Shown here in pieces: positions 1 to 7,421 of a DNA stretch of 64,000 bases (positions are counted from its first letter, which is position 1; each line of letters opens with the position of its first letter). The notes under the pieces were generated by a model, which saw only the letters and a list, made by a program, of their open reading frames with translations, searched no databases and was not told the origin of the DNA. The stretch comes from Marinobacter sp050379415 (GTDB lineage Bacteria > Pseudomonadota > Gammaproteobacteria > Pseudomonadales > Oleiphilaceae), in the NCBI RefSeq assembly GCF_050379415.1, contig NZ_JBNRLS010000002.1:372001-436000 (forward strand). Reading direction: 5' to 3'. The position numbers were made by a program, and so were the translations under genes.

Positions 1-1
1 G

Positions 2-319
2 AAGGAATCAGACCCGTGGCTGCACACGATTTCCAGGTGGATCACTGACCGTCAAATCGCCGAAACGACGACTGCCAAAGTAGCAAGCGAAGCCCTGTTT
101 TTATCTTCCGAAAAACTGAACTCCGGTAATTCACGGCGAATTGCTAACTGTCTGCGTGAACTGGGGTGGAGCGACGAGGGAACCAAAAAACGGTTTGAAG
201 GCAGTCTTCACCCGGTACGGGTATTTGTGCCGGTGGCGGCCACAAGTGACGAACCAGTAGCGGCACACAGTGGGACGGGTATTGGCACACGTACCGCTGC
301 TGACATTTTTGTGCCGTAG
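2..319 (+). CDS. C-terminal end of a VapE/primase-helicase-like satellite replication protein (partial)
   Basis: An open frame enters from the left edge and stops at 317-319, giving 105 residues of C-terminus. The stretch reads DPWLHTISRWITDR, then a helical segment ending RRIANCLRELGW, which is the usual tail of virulence-associated protein E / phage-type primase-helicase proteins that replicate satellites and small prophages. The last 30 residues (VAATSDEPVAAHSG...) look like a poorly conserved tail encoded across the iteron region. Family assignment rests on the short WxxD/RVA-x-LRELGW pattern and on the capsid and terminase genes downstream. The catalytic part lies outside the window, so function is inferred. 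Confidence 0.55.
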   Translation, partial: KESDPWLHTISRWITDRQIAETTTAKVASEALFLSSEKLNSGNSRRIANCLRELGWSDEGTKKRFEGSLHPVRVFVPVAATSDEPVAAHSGTGIGTRTAADIFVP

Positions 320-501
320 CTGTGCCAACGAAACGGAGCGACCGGCACGGGAAAAACTCAATAAAATCAATGACTGTTCCGATGTGCCGATAGTGCCGAT
401 GATATGTATTTAAAGAAAGGAAAGGCGCGGAACTGTAGGGCATATACAGGAATACAGTACACGGGGGAAAGGTAGGCAGAGTAATCGGCACTATCGGCAC
501 A
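227..501. repeat. Iteron cluster with 18-bp inverted repeat, candidate satellite replication origin
   Basis: The pentamer GTGCC or its complement GGCAC occurs about ten times here (near 227, 262, 284, 311, 322, 344, 384, 393, 487 and 496). The core is a perfect 18-bp inverted repeat: TGTGCCGATAGTGCCGAT at 383-400 and its exact complement at 484-501. Each arm holds two GTGCCGAT octamers separated by one base. The 83-bp spacer starts AT-rich (around 400-415). It lies directly behind a primase-like gene, where phage satellites of several families keep their origin. Iteron and origin status is inference from position and repetition. Confidence 0.5.
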
Positions 502-540
502 CCGGCTCAAAGCTGTGAAAACCAACGGGAGCAACGAACC

Positions 541-765
541 ATGAAAAGCAATCAGGAACTGACCGCAGCATCTGCTGCACTGACGCAAAACGCGCTGGAG
601 CTGTCCGACGACGTGGCCGAAGCGGCAACTCTGTTACTGGCGTCCGCATATAACCTTGTCGTCGCACGGTACGGACACGAACAGGCTGAAATCTGGCTAA
701 AGGCACAGGCCCAACTGAAGCCGCTGGACCCGCCGCCGCCCTGCCCCGGTAAAGGGCTGCATTGA
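541..765 (+). CDS. Small hypothetical protein of the phage-like element
   Basis: A 74-residue acidic helical protein starting at ATG 541, with GGGAGCAACGAACC upstream that contains a usable ribosome-binding site. It is rich in Ala and Leu through residues 8-60 and ends in a proline run (PLDPPPP, about residues 59-66). No domain is recognised. It sits between the candidate origin and the terminase small subunit, so it is probably an element-specific gene expressed in the same direction. Possible roles such as a packaging or copy-control accessory are guesses. The reading frame itself is moderately secure. Confidence 0.5.
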   Translation: MKSNQELTAASAALTQNALELSDDVAEAATLLLASAYNLVVARYGHEQAEIWLKAQAQLKPLDPPPPCPGKGLH

Positions 766-898
766 TGACGTGAACGACGCGACTGTGCCGCTCAGAAAGC
801 CCCGGGGGAGGTGAAAAAGTCGATTGCATGTTCTTTGGGGCCGGTGCGGGTAACCGCGCTTTTACGGCCACGTTTCAAAATTCACGGAGGGCATAACG

Positions 899-1273
899 AT
901 GCCAAGACCACGAAAACCCGCAAAGATTCAGGAAATAAGCGCCTGGAAGAAAAACCCGCAACGCCGCCGGGAAGAATTTGAGCCTGTGGACGATATAGGA
1001 CCGGCCCCGGATTCCCTAACTGTGGAGTTTGAAATCTGGGAGGAAATAGCAGGCATGGTTCCGCCTGGCGTTCTAGGATCGTCGGATCGAATCGCTCTTG
1101 AAGCGCTATGTCGCCTGATATTTAAGATGCGGTACGACTTCGACAACATGAGCGCAGCCCAGCTGGGACGCCTTGAAAACCTGCTGGGCAAATTTGGACT
1201 GACACCGTCAGACCGGTCCCGGGTAATGCTGCGACAAAACGAAAAACCAAAGAACCCATTTGACGGAATGTAG
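899..1273 (+). CDS. Phage terminase small subunit (P27-like)
   Basis: A 124-residue protein with good start context (GGAGGGCATAACG before ATG 899). The N-terminus MPRPRKPAKIQEISAWKKNPQRR is a basic, proline-rich leader typical of P27/TerS-type small terminase subunits. It is followed by the 'P..L..E....WEEIA.M...GVL...D..ALE.LC' helix pattern (about residues 38-75) and a C-terminal 'LGKFGLTPSDRSRV' segment (about 100-110), also typical of the family. TerS recognises the DNA packaged into capsids. No large subunit follows, so in this element TerS may redirect a helper phage terminase, as in known satellites. Family confidence is good, role is inferred. Confidence 0.75.
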   Translation: MPRPRKPAKIQEISAWKKNPQRRREEFEPVDDIGPAPDSLTVEFEIWEEIAGMVPPGVLGSSDRIALEALCRLIFKMRYDFDNMSAAQLGRLENLLGKFGLTPSDRSRVMLRQNEKPKNPFDGM

Positions 1274-1335
1274 CGACCACTATTGTCACAAAAAGCAATA
1301 ATATCAATTACTTGCATTATTTTTCTAAAGTCGTA

Positions 1336-1529
1336 GAGTGAAAAATAACCGGCGTTGATTCATGGACGCCAGCCGTTAGCCGGGTGAGCCGGTGAAGCGG
1401 AGACTCTATGCCTTGGTGAGCAAGGCCAGAGCAGGACCAAGAGGCTGTCTGCGTGATGCTTGCAGTACTTCAAGAGGTTCATCACATGAAACGAACCCAT
1501 TTTTGTGTGAATTACTGAGGTACTGAAAC
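1336..1529 (+). promoter_or_regulatory. Structured leader between terminase small subunit and capsid genes
   Basis: This 256-bp non-coding gap before the capsid gene contains a series of short inverted repeats: GGCGT/ACGCC near 1350-1370, nested CCG-CCGG/CCGG-CGG near 1372-1400, CCTTG/CAAGG near 1411-1426, and TTCAT/ATGAA near 1478-1491. CAGTAC at 1463-1468 is complementary to GTACTG at 1520-1525, which overlaps the capsid ribosome-binding site GAGG (1517-1520). The leader could therefore control capsid translation. It could alternatively be a packaging (cos/pac) site next to TerS. No known RNA family was recognised. Confidence 0.3.
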
Positions 1530-2666
1530 ATGGACTACATGGCTGAAGAAGTGAAGAAAGCCCTTGCCGACCTGGAAACGGATCTGGGCAAGCGCTTTGA
1601 AAAGATCGACGACCTGGACGAGCAAGTGACCGGCATTAAGCACGACATGACCGAGCTTTTCCAGAAAGGTACGAAATCCCCTGCGCCTGCCAGCCACAAG
1701 TCTGGCGGATCTATCCGGGAAGCCCTAACTAAGTCCCCCGGCCTGGAACGGATGAGGAAGGAAAACAGCAAGAATTCCGACCCCATCGACCTCGGCCTGT
1801 CCATCAAAGCACTGACAAGCCTGCAAGGTTCCGGCGGCTCCCCCGCAGAAGGTATCGACGTTCTGCCAGAGCGTGAAGGCGGCCTATACGGCTACGCTAT
1901 GCGCCCGCTGTCTCTGTTGGACGTGCTGCCAATCCGGCCGATTTCGTCCAATGCGTTGACCTTCACCCGCATGGTCAACTTCGTGAACGCTGCGGCTGGC
2001 CAAGGCGCTGAGGGCACGGAAAAGGCAGAGCAGACCATTACCCCGACCCTGATCACTGCGCCCGTAGAAACGATCGCCGTTTGGCACGATGCATCAAAGC
2101 AGGTTCTGGACGATGAGCCCGGCCTTGAAGCGACTATCGGTATGCTGCTCAGTCATGGGGCAACCGAGAAAGCTGAACGCCAGATCGTGAACGGCGCGGG
2201 CGGTTCCTTTGAAATGTCCGGCCTGATTACCGACGGCACCACCTTCGTGCCGACCGTGGCACCAATGGCGGACCGTATCGGACAGTGTCAGGCGACCATG
2301 GCAAATGCTGGCTACCAGCCAAGTCTGGTTATGCTGAACCCGGTGGACTGGTTCACGATCCGTTCAGAGCGTGCGGTTACTGGTGATGAACAGTATATCG
2401 GGCCGGGCTGGGCAGCGCCTGCCGCACCGTCGATTTATGGCGTTCAAGCTGTGGCCTCCGCTGCCGTACCGCAGGGAACTGCCATTGTGGTTGATACCCG
2501 CTTTGTGAACCTGCTGGACCGGCAGCAAACTACGGTCGAGTTGAGCCGCGAAACCGGCAACAACTTCAAGCAAAACATCGTAACCGTCCTGGCTGAGCTT
2601 CGTATGGGCTTGGCGATTTACGATACCGCTGCCGTTCAAGTTATCAACCTGACCGGCACGGTATAA
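1530..2666 (+). CDS. Phage major capsid protein, HK97 fold
   Basis: A 378-residue protein. Residues 5-50 form a charged coiled-coil (EEVKKALADLETDLGKRFEK...), the usual N-terminal delta/scaffold domain of HK97-like capsids. The remainder carries family hallmarks: an E-loop/spine-helix region around residues 125-200 ('PLSLLDVLPIRPISSNALTFTR', 'WHDASKQVLDD'), 'NGAGG...GLITDGTT' and a C-terminal 'NNFKQNIVTVLAELRMGLAIYDTAAV'. ATG 1530 is preceded by GAGG; a second ATG at 1539 is possible. No prohead protease or portal gene is adjacent. A complete capsid gene plus TerS without other morphogenesis genes suggests a capsid-encoding satellite or a decayed prophage. Confidence 0.8.
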   Translation: MDYMAEEVKKALADLETDLGKRFEKIDDLDEQVTGIKHDMTELFQKGTKSPAPASHKSGGSIREALTKSPGLERMRKENSKNSDPIDLGLSIKALTSLQGSGGSPAEGIDVLPEREGGLYGYAMRPLSLLDVLPIRPISSNALTFTRMVNFVNAAAGQGAEGTEKAEQTITPTLITAPVETIAVWHDASKQVLDDEPGLEATIGMLLSHGATEKAERQIVNGAGGSFEMSGLITDGTTFVPTVAPMADRIGQCQATMANAGYQPSLVMLNPVDWFTIRSERAVTGDEQYIGPGWAAPAAPSIYGVQAVASAAVPQGTAIVVDTRFVNLLDRQQTTVELSRETGNNFKQNIVTVLAELRMGLAIYDTAAVQVINLTGTV

Positions 2667-2851
2667 AGCTGAACCGCGTGCCCGGCGCGGAAATACCGGG
2701 ATGCGGGGCCACGTCCGCAACTTCGAAAAGTGGCAACCGGCCAAGCCGTGCCGGTTCCTCCAAAAGCGGTTAGGCTCTCCGGGGCCGGTCCGATGTAGCT
2801 CGACGAAGCCAGGCCATCCGGCGCGCCTGGTGGGTCATTGGATCAGCCGGG

Positions 2852-2876
2852 GCCGCCCTTCGGGGCGGCTTATTTT
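2852..2876 (+). terminator. Intrinsic terminator after capsid gene
   Basis: GCCGCCC (2852-2858), loop TTCG, GGGCGGC (2863-2869), followed by TTATTTT. The stable UUCG-capped hairpin and U-rich tail fit rho-independent termination of the terS-capsid transcript. It lies 23 bp before the next start codon, so the following gene may be expressed separately or by readthrough. Confidence 0.7.
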
Positions 2877-2898
2877 CCCCTTCCTGGAGTGCCCCGTT

Positions 2899-3180
2899 AT
2901 GTCTGCACTACCTCCCGAAATTGAGCCCACACTGATTAAAGCCGAAGCCCATGACGGCTATCAGCGCCTTTGGCGTGCCGCACTGGCTAATCTGATTGGC
3001 GACGCGTGCGCGTGCTGGCTCGGCAAGTTGTATCAGCCCGGGGCCGTCGGCCATGATCTACAGGAAGCGTTCGACGACGTTGTGGAGTGCGGTCCGATCA
3101 CGCGCCGCTTTGCCTGGTGGAATGACTTAGACCCGGAGTACGTGAGTGAATCGTTTATTCGCTGGTGTGAACGCGAGTGA
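2899..3180 (+). CDS. Hypothetical protein of the phage-like element
   Basis: 93 residues starting at ATG 2899 with GGAG nine bases upstream. A longer frame from 2701 runs through the terminator and is not credible as the start. The protein has an N-terminal helix (EPTLIKAEAHDGYQRLWRAAL), a Cys pair (DACACW, about residues 36-41) and a Trp/acid-rich C-terminus (WWNDLDPEYVSE). I do not recognise it. Its position after the capsid gene makes it an element gene, perhaps accessory or regulatory, but nothing in the sequence identifies a job. Confidence 0.5.
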   Translation: MSALPPEIEPTLIKAEAHDGYQRLWRAALANLIGDACACWLGKLYQPGAVGHDLQEAFDDVVECGPITRRFAWWNDLDPEYVSESFIRWCERE

Positions 3181-3182
3181 TA

Positions 3183-3764
3183 TCAAAGGAACCTGTTTAA
3201 AAACTTCTCTAGGTTTCTGAATTGTCTTTCGTAATCCTTCGACCTCAGATCATCGCCGTCTTTATCTGCATACAGAAATTGCTTGGCAGCTACTTCGAAC
3301 TCATCTTTAGGATTAAAAAAGCCTTCAAAACTGGGCGCGAGTCTCCGAAAGCAGGTTTCGGCGCTTATGTGCACCATAGAAAGTTGTTCGAGGAGTGGCC
3401 TTAGTTCTTTTCCCAAAACCGCTTCAGCTTCGATAGCCGTTTGCTCGAAAGAGTCAAACGCAGAAGATAGCTTACGAAGTCTGTTCTCATATATATAAGC
3501 GAGCACTTTTCCCTCGCTTATATAGTCTGGCGCCTCAGCCCATATATAGTTGTCTGGATACTCTGTAGGGAAAAACCGATCATCGCGAAATGCATCTAGC
3601 GCCTTCTGCAGTCGACGCGCGCTAACTTTTAAAGCCACTGCCTGCTTGTGGGCTGTTTGGGCTTTCAATTCGTGCTTCCAACTAAACACGCCGTAAATCG
3701 CTGTCGCAGCCGTGATTATTGCGGCTGAGGATACAATGATATCTGTCACCAAAGTTAGACCCAC
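3183..3764 (-). CDS. Hypothetical protein with one N-terminal membrane helix
   Basis: The frame is open to an ATG at 3878, but a GTG at 3764 preceded by CGGGG is the better start. It places a single hydrophobic segment (about residues 5-24, TDIIVSSAAIITAATAIYGVFSW) at the N-terminus, giving 193 residues. The rest is helical and charged and predicted cytosolic, with 'KQAVALKVSARRLQKAL' and a long 'AFDSFEQTAIEAEAVLG' helix. Coding GC is about 47% in a line I counted, well below the genome. It is convergent with the phage-like gene at 2899 and is the last gene before the tRNA, a usual place for satellite cargo. Function unknown. Confidence 0.5.
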   Translation of the reverse strand: MGLTLVTDIIVSSAAIITAATAIYGVFSWKHELKAQTAHKQAVALKVSARRLQKALDAFRDDRFFPTEYPDNYIWAEAPDYISEGKVLAYIYENRLRKLSSAFDSFEQTAIEAEAVLGKELRPLLEQLSMVHISAETCFRRLAPSFEGFFNPKDEFEVAAKQFLYADKDGDDLRSKDYERQFRNLEKFLNRFL

Positions 3765-4012
3765 GCAATTACCCCGAGTTGAAAAATCGTTCGCTGGATT
3801 GAAAGGAAGGTAGCTTACTCTAGGCAGACTATGGAAGCGAAAGCTCTGGGCGTCAGTCTCTCCTGACAGTCCCACCATTTCCGGCAGGTGGCGCGACCGC
3901 TTGGCACTCCTTGCGAGCGGTTAAATTTTCTCAAACTGATGCACCAGTGCTGCACCAGAAATTTTGAATAAGTTTTAGATCCCTCGAAATTGCGCTAACC
4001 GATTGATTTTAA

Positions 4013-4099
4013 TGGTGCCCGGAGCCGGAATCGAACCGGCACGGCCTTGCGGCCGAGAGATTTTAAGTCTCTTGTGTCTACCAATTTCACCATCCGGGC
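4013..4099 (-). tRNA. tRNA-Leu (UAA)
   Basis: 87 nt with encoded CCA (4013-4015). The acceptor stem GCCCGGA/TCCGGGC, the anticodon stem-loop AGAGA-CTTAAAA-TCTCT with anticodon TAA, a long variable arm (CGGCCGCAAGGCCG) and the T-loop GTTCGATTC all fit leucine tRNA. A candidate -10 (TATACA, complement of 4129-4134) and a weak -35 lie upstream on the minus strand. The 3' end faces the phage-like element, which suggests integration into the tRNA 3' end by a tyrosine integrase located outside the window. Confidence 0.95.
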
Positions 4100-4173
4100 A
4101 TTCGGAGGGAGGTTTTGAGGGGCAGAATTGTATAAGGCCATGTGCCGTAACGCAATTCTGAATCCGGGTGCCG

Positions 4174-4803
4174 TCAGGCTTCCGCTGGCTTCACTGCCCT
4201 GCCCTTGTAGATGTAACCGGCGATCTTCGGAGCGCTCGGGATGTAGAGGTTTTCCAGTTCCCGGATCTCGAAGCCGGCTTCGCGGATGAGGTCGGCGATG
4301 TGCCGGTTCAGGTGGCAGCCGCCGGCGACTTTTTTCCAGGCCGGGGTGATGCGGTGCTGCCATTTTTTTACGCCGTGATGGTCGGATTCTCCGTGCTCCA
4401 GGAAGATCAGTTCGCCGCCCGGTTTGAGGACGCGTTTCATCTGCTGCAGCGCGGCGTGCCAGTCCGGAATGGTGCACAGGGTGAAAGTGAGCAGCACGGT
4501 GTCGATGGTGTTGTCCTCGAGCGGGATCTTTTCACCGGACAGGTCCAGCCACTCGACCTTGATGTTCGAGCGCTGCAGGTTCGGCTGGGCTTTTCGGCGC
4601 ATGCCTTCCGAGGGTTCCAGGCCGTAGACCAGATCGACTTTGTCGGTGTCGTAGAACTCCAGGTTTATGGCCGATCCCATGCCCACTTCCAGCACGGTTC
4701 CCCGCGCTTGTGGCACCACCTGGCTTCGCAACTTCATCACCTGGCCCATGGAGCAGGCCTTGTCTATGATGTGTGGGAGTATCCGGTCTTCGTAAAAGCT
4801 CAT
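4174..4803 (-). CDS. Class I SAM-dependent methyltransferase
   Basis: About 209 residues. Motif I is VLEVGMGSAINLEFY (about residues 37-51), followed by the acidic 'YGLEPSEGM' strand end, 'DTVLLTFTLCTIPD' and 'RVLKPGGELIFLEHG', the Methyltransf_11 pattern. The N-terminus MSFYEDRILPHIIDKACSMG is typical of the small METTL7-like bacterial group. ATG 4803 has GGTGA upstream; an in-frame ATG at 4815 is the alternative. The substrate cannot be told from sequence. It is a single gene transcribed away from the cyd operon, with the tRNA-Leu gene behind it. Confidence 0.8.
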   Translation of the reverse strand: MSFYEDRILPHIIDKACSMGQVMKLRSQVVPQARGTVLEVGMGSAINLEFYDTDKVDLVYGLEPSEGMRRKAQPNLQRSNIKVEWLDLSGEKIPLEDNTIDTVLLTFTLCTIPDWHAALQQMKRVLKPGGELIFLEHGESDHHGVKKWQHRITPAWKKVAGGCHLNRHIADLIREAGFEIRELENLYIPSAPKIAGYIYKGRAVKPAEA

Positions 4804-4817
4804 TGGTGTCACCATAA

Positions 4818-4831
4818 TTGTTATAAATCAA
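4818..4831. promoter_or_regulatory. Candidate FNR/Anr-type box
   Basis: TTGTTATAAATCAA matches the FNR/Anr consensus TTGAT-N4-ATCAA at nine of ten positions. It lies about 160 bp upstream of cydA and immediately before the methyltransferase start on the other strand. Oxygen-dependent control of a bd-type oxidase by Anr is known in pseudomonads, so the site is plausible, but a single near-match is weak evidence. Confidence 0.3.
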
Positions 4832-4989
4832 GCGGTGCGACAATCTGCCCTATCGGTTTTACCGTGCTATTGGGTAGCATGGTATTCATCTGCCGGTAAT
4901 TACAACATAACAATATGAGCTAAGGCAGCGGCTGGGCGAGACAGTGGCGCTCGCTCTAATTGTGATGTGTGGGTTTACCGGAGGTTCCC

Positions 4990-6417
4990 ATGGAACTAGA
5001 TCCCCTCTTACTATCGCGAATCCAGTTCGCGTTTGTGGTGTCATTTCACGCCATCTTTCCTGTCTTTACCATCGGTTTGGCCTCCTATATTGCGGTACTG
5101 GAAGCCCTGGGCTTCAAGACCGGCAATCCGGTGTGGCTGAAGCTCTCGGGCTTCTGGACCAAGGTCTTTGCCGTGGTCTTCGGCATGGGCGTTGTCTCGG
5201 GCATCGTGATGTCGTTCCAGTTCGGTACCAACTGGAGCAATTTTGCCCAGGCCACCGCCAACTTCCTCGGGCCGGTACTCAGCTATGAGGTGATCACGGC
5301 GTTCTTCCTGGAAGCCGCGTTCCTGGGCGTTCTGTTGTTTGGCCGCAACAAGGTTCCGGCCGGGGTGCACCTGTTCGCCGCCATCATGGTGGCCACCGGC
5401 ACCTTCATCTCGTCGTTCTGGATTCTCTCGGCCAACAGCTGGATGCAGACCCCGGCCGGCTTCGAGCTGATTGATGGCGTGTTCCATGTCACCTCCTGGA
5501 GTGAAGCGATCTTCAATCCGTCCTTCCCGTACCGCTTCATGCACATGGGCCTGGCCTCGTTCCTCACCGGCAGCTTTGTGGTGGCCGGCGTCAGTGCCTG
5601 GTACATCCTCCGTGGCCGGGAGGTGGAAGCCAACCGCAAGGCGCTGTCCATGTGCCTGTGGCTGATTCTGTTCATCGCCCCGGCCCAGCTGGTGGTGGGG
5701 GACTTCCACGGCCTGAGCACCCTGGAACATCAGCCCACCAAGGTGGCCGCGATGGAAGGCAACTGGGAAACCTCCTCCAACGTGCCCCTGCTGCTGTTCG
5801 CCATTCCGGACCAGGAGGCCCAGACCAACCATTTCGAGATCGGCATTCCCAGCCTGGCCAGTATGATCCTGACCCACGAGTGGGACGGGGTGGTGCCGGG
5901 CCTCAAGGACGTGCCCCGGGCGGAACAGCCGCCGGTGGCCATCGTGTTCTGGTCGTTCCGGATCATGGTGGGTATCGGCACCCTGATGATCCTGGTGGGC
6001 CTGACCGGCCTGGCGCTGCGTCGCGATGGCCGTTACTTCCAGTCCACCTGGTTCCTGCAGGTGCTGCGGGTGATGAGCATTGCCCCGTTCATTGCCGTGC
6101 TGACCGGCTGGTTCGTCACCGAAGTGGGCCGGGCCCCGTGGCTGGTGTACGGCATCATGGATCAGGCTGCGGCGGTAACGCCGTCCCTCACCGGGGGCAT
6201 GGCGCTGTTCACCCTGATTGGCTACATCGTGGTTTATGCGCTGGTGTTCTCCGCCGGGGTCTACTACCTGATGCGGGTGCTGTACGTGGGTCTGGAAGAC
6301 CAGGATGACGAAGAGCACGAAGCCGATCGTCCGGCACGACCGCTTTCCGCGGCTCATGTACCGTTCGAATACGGCGAAGACAAACACCGCAACCCGGCCA
6401 AGCAGGGAGGTCACTGA
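4990..6417 (+). CDS. cydA: Cytochrome bd-type quinol oxidase subunit I (CIO-type)
   Basis: 475 residues, a polytopic membrane protein that oxidises quinol and reduces O2 without proton pumping. Heme ligands are visible: His20 (FVVSFHAIFP) and His185 (YRFMHMGLASF). The GWFVTEVGRAPW motif (about residues 373-384) has Ala in the GRxPW signature. The protein lacks the long Q-loop insertion of E. coli CydA, so it belongs to the short-Q-loop, cyanide-insensitive (CioA) group. ATG 4990 follows GGAGG. It heads a cydABDC cluster and is separated from cydB by 2 bp. In this group the cofactor set (b/b versus b/d hemes) varies and cannot be read from the sequence. Confidence 0.92.
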   Translation: MELDPLLLSRIQFAFVVSFHAIFPVFTIGLASYIAVLEALGFKTGNPVWLKLSGFWTKVFAVVFGMGVVSGIVMSFQFGTNWSNFAQATANFLGPVLSYEVITAFFLEAAFLGVLLFGRNKVPAGVHLFAAIMVATGTFISSFWILSANSWMQTPAGFELIDGVFHVTSWSEAIFNPSFPYRFMHMGLASFLTGSFVVAGVSAWYILRGREVEANRKALSMCLWLILFIAPAQLVVGDFHGLSTLEHQPTKVAAMEGNWETSSNVPLLLFAIPDQEAQTNHFEIGIPSLASMILTHEWDGVVPGLKDVPRAEQPPVAIVFWSFRIMVGIGTLMILVGLTGLALRRDGRYFQSTWFLQVLRVMSIAPFIAVLTGWFVTEVGRAPWLVYGIMDQAAAVTPSLTGGMALFTLIGYIVVYALVFSAGVYYLMRVLYVGLEDQDDEEHEADRPARPLSAAHVPFEYGEDKHRNPAKQGGH

Positions 6418-6419
6418 TT

Positions 6420-7421
6420 ATGGAACTGTTCGATCTGCCCCTGATCTGGGCATTTATTATCGGCTTCGGCATCATCATGTATGTGCTGATGGACGGCTTC
6501 GACCTCGGTGTGGGCATCCTGTTCCCGTTCGCCCCGAGTGAGGGTGACCGGGACACCATGATGAACTCGGTGGCCCCGGTGTGGGACGGCAACGAGACCT
6601 GGCTGGTGCTGGGCGGTGCCGGCCTGCTGGCCGCCTTCCCGATGGTCTACACCATTTTCCTGCCGGCGCTGTACATCGGCGTGTTCCTGCTGCTGGCCGG
6701 CCTGATCTTCCGTGGCGTGGCCTTCGAGTTCCGGTTCAAGGCCCGCACCTCCCGGTACCTGTGGAACTGGGCCTTTGCCGGCGGTTCCACCGTGGCGTCC
6801 TTCGCCCAGGGCGCGGTGGTCGGTGCCTACATCCAGGGCTTCAATACCGTTGACGGCGTTTACGTTGGCGGCGCGCTGGACTGGCTGACACCGTTCACCG
6901 TCCTGACCGGCCTGGGCATGCTGGCCGGTTACTCTCTGCTGGGTTCCACCTGGCTGATCATGAAGACCGAAGGACGGCTGCAGGAATGGGCGTACCGAAT
7001 CACCCTGCCACTGCTGGCGGCGGTGCTGATCGTCTTCGGCATCATCAGTGTGTGGACGCCGTTCGTGGATGACCTGGTGCGCGAGCGCTGGTTCTCCAAC
7101 CTGACCGTGATCTGGGTCCTGCCGGTGCTGACCCTGCTGTGTGCGTTCCAGATCTTCCGGTCGGTGCGCAACCGCTTCGAGGGCATGCCGTTTGTGGCCA
7201 CCATGGGGCTGTTCATCACCACCTACCTGGGCCTGGTGGTCAGCCGCTGGCCGTATGTGGTACCGCCGGAGTACACCCTGTGGGATGCCGCCTCGGCCTA
7301 CGGCTCCCAGATGTTTCTGCTGCTGGGGACGCTGCTGGTGGTGCCCATCGTGATCACCTACACCGCCTGGACCTACTGGGTCTTCCGCGGCAAAGTGCGG
7401 GCTGGTGAGGGATATCACTAA
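6420..7421 (+). CDS. cydB: Cytochrome bd-type quinol oxidase subunit II
   Basis: 333 residues with about eight membrane helices. The N-terminus (LIWAFIIGFGIIMYVLMDGFDLGVGIL) and 'PVWDGNETWLVLGGAGLLAAFP' (about residues 57-78) are hallmark CydB/CioB sequences. It pairs with the heme-bearing subunit I. The start ATG is 2 bp after the cydA stop and is preceded by GGGAGG. The stop codon directly abuts the GTG start of cydD, so the four cyd genes are almost certainly one transcript. Confidence 0.93.
   Translation: MELFDLPLIWAFIIGFGIIMYVLMDGFDLGVGILFPFAPSEGDRDTMMNSVAPVWDGNETWLVLGGAGLLAAFPMVYTIFLPALYIGVFLLLAGLIFRGVAFEFRFKARTSRYLWNWAFAGGSTVASFAQGAVVGAYIQGFNTVDGVYVGGALDWLTPFTVLTGLGMLAGYSLLGSTWLIMKTEGRLQEWAYRITLPLLAAVLIVFGIISVWTPFVDDLVRERWFSNLTVIWVLPVLTLLCAFQIFRSVRNRFEGMPFVATMGLFITTYLGLVVSRWPYVVPPEYTLWDAASAYGSQMFLLLGTLLVVPIVITYTAWTYWVFRGKVRAGEGYH

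Noticed and set aside
3993..4008. CGCTAACCGATTGATT near the tRNA-Leu is repeated at about 12445-12460, suggesting an att repeat.
   Set aside because: A 16-base match in 64 kb is not far from chance, the second copy is in a promoter without element genes, and it does not include tRNA sequence.
5041..6414. Long open frame opposite cydA and several others opposite GC-rich genes.
   Set aside because: They mirror real genes, have no ribosome-binding site and repeat-rich composition typical of antisense frames in high-GC coding sequence.
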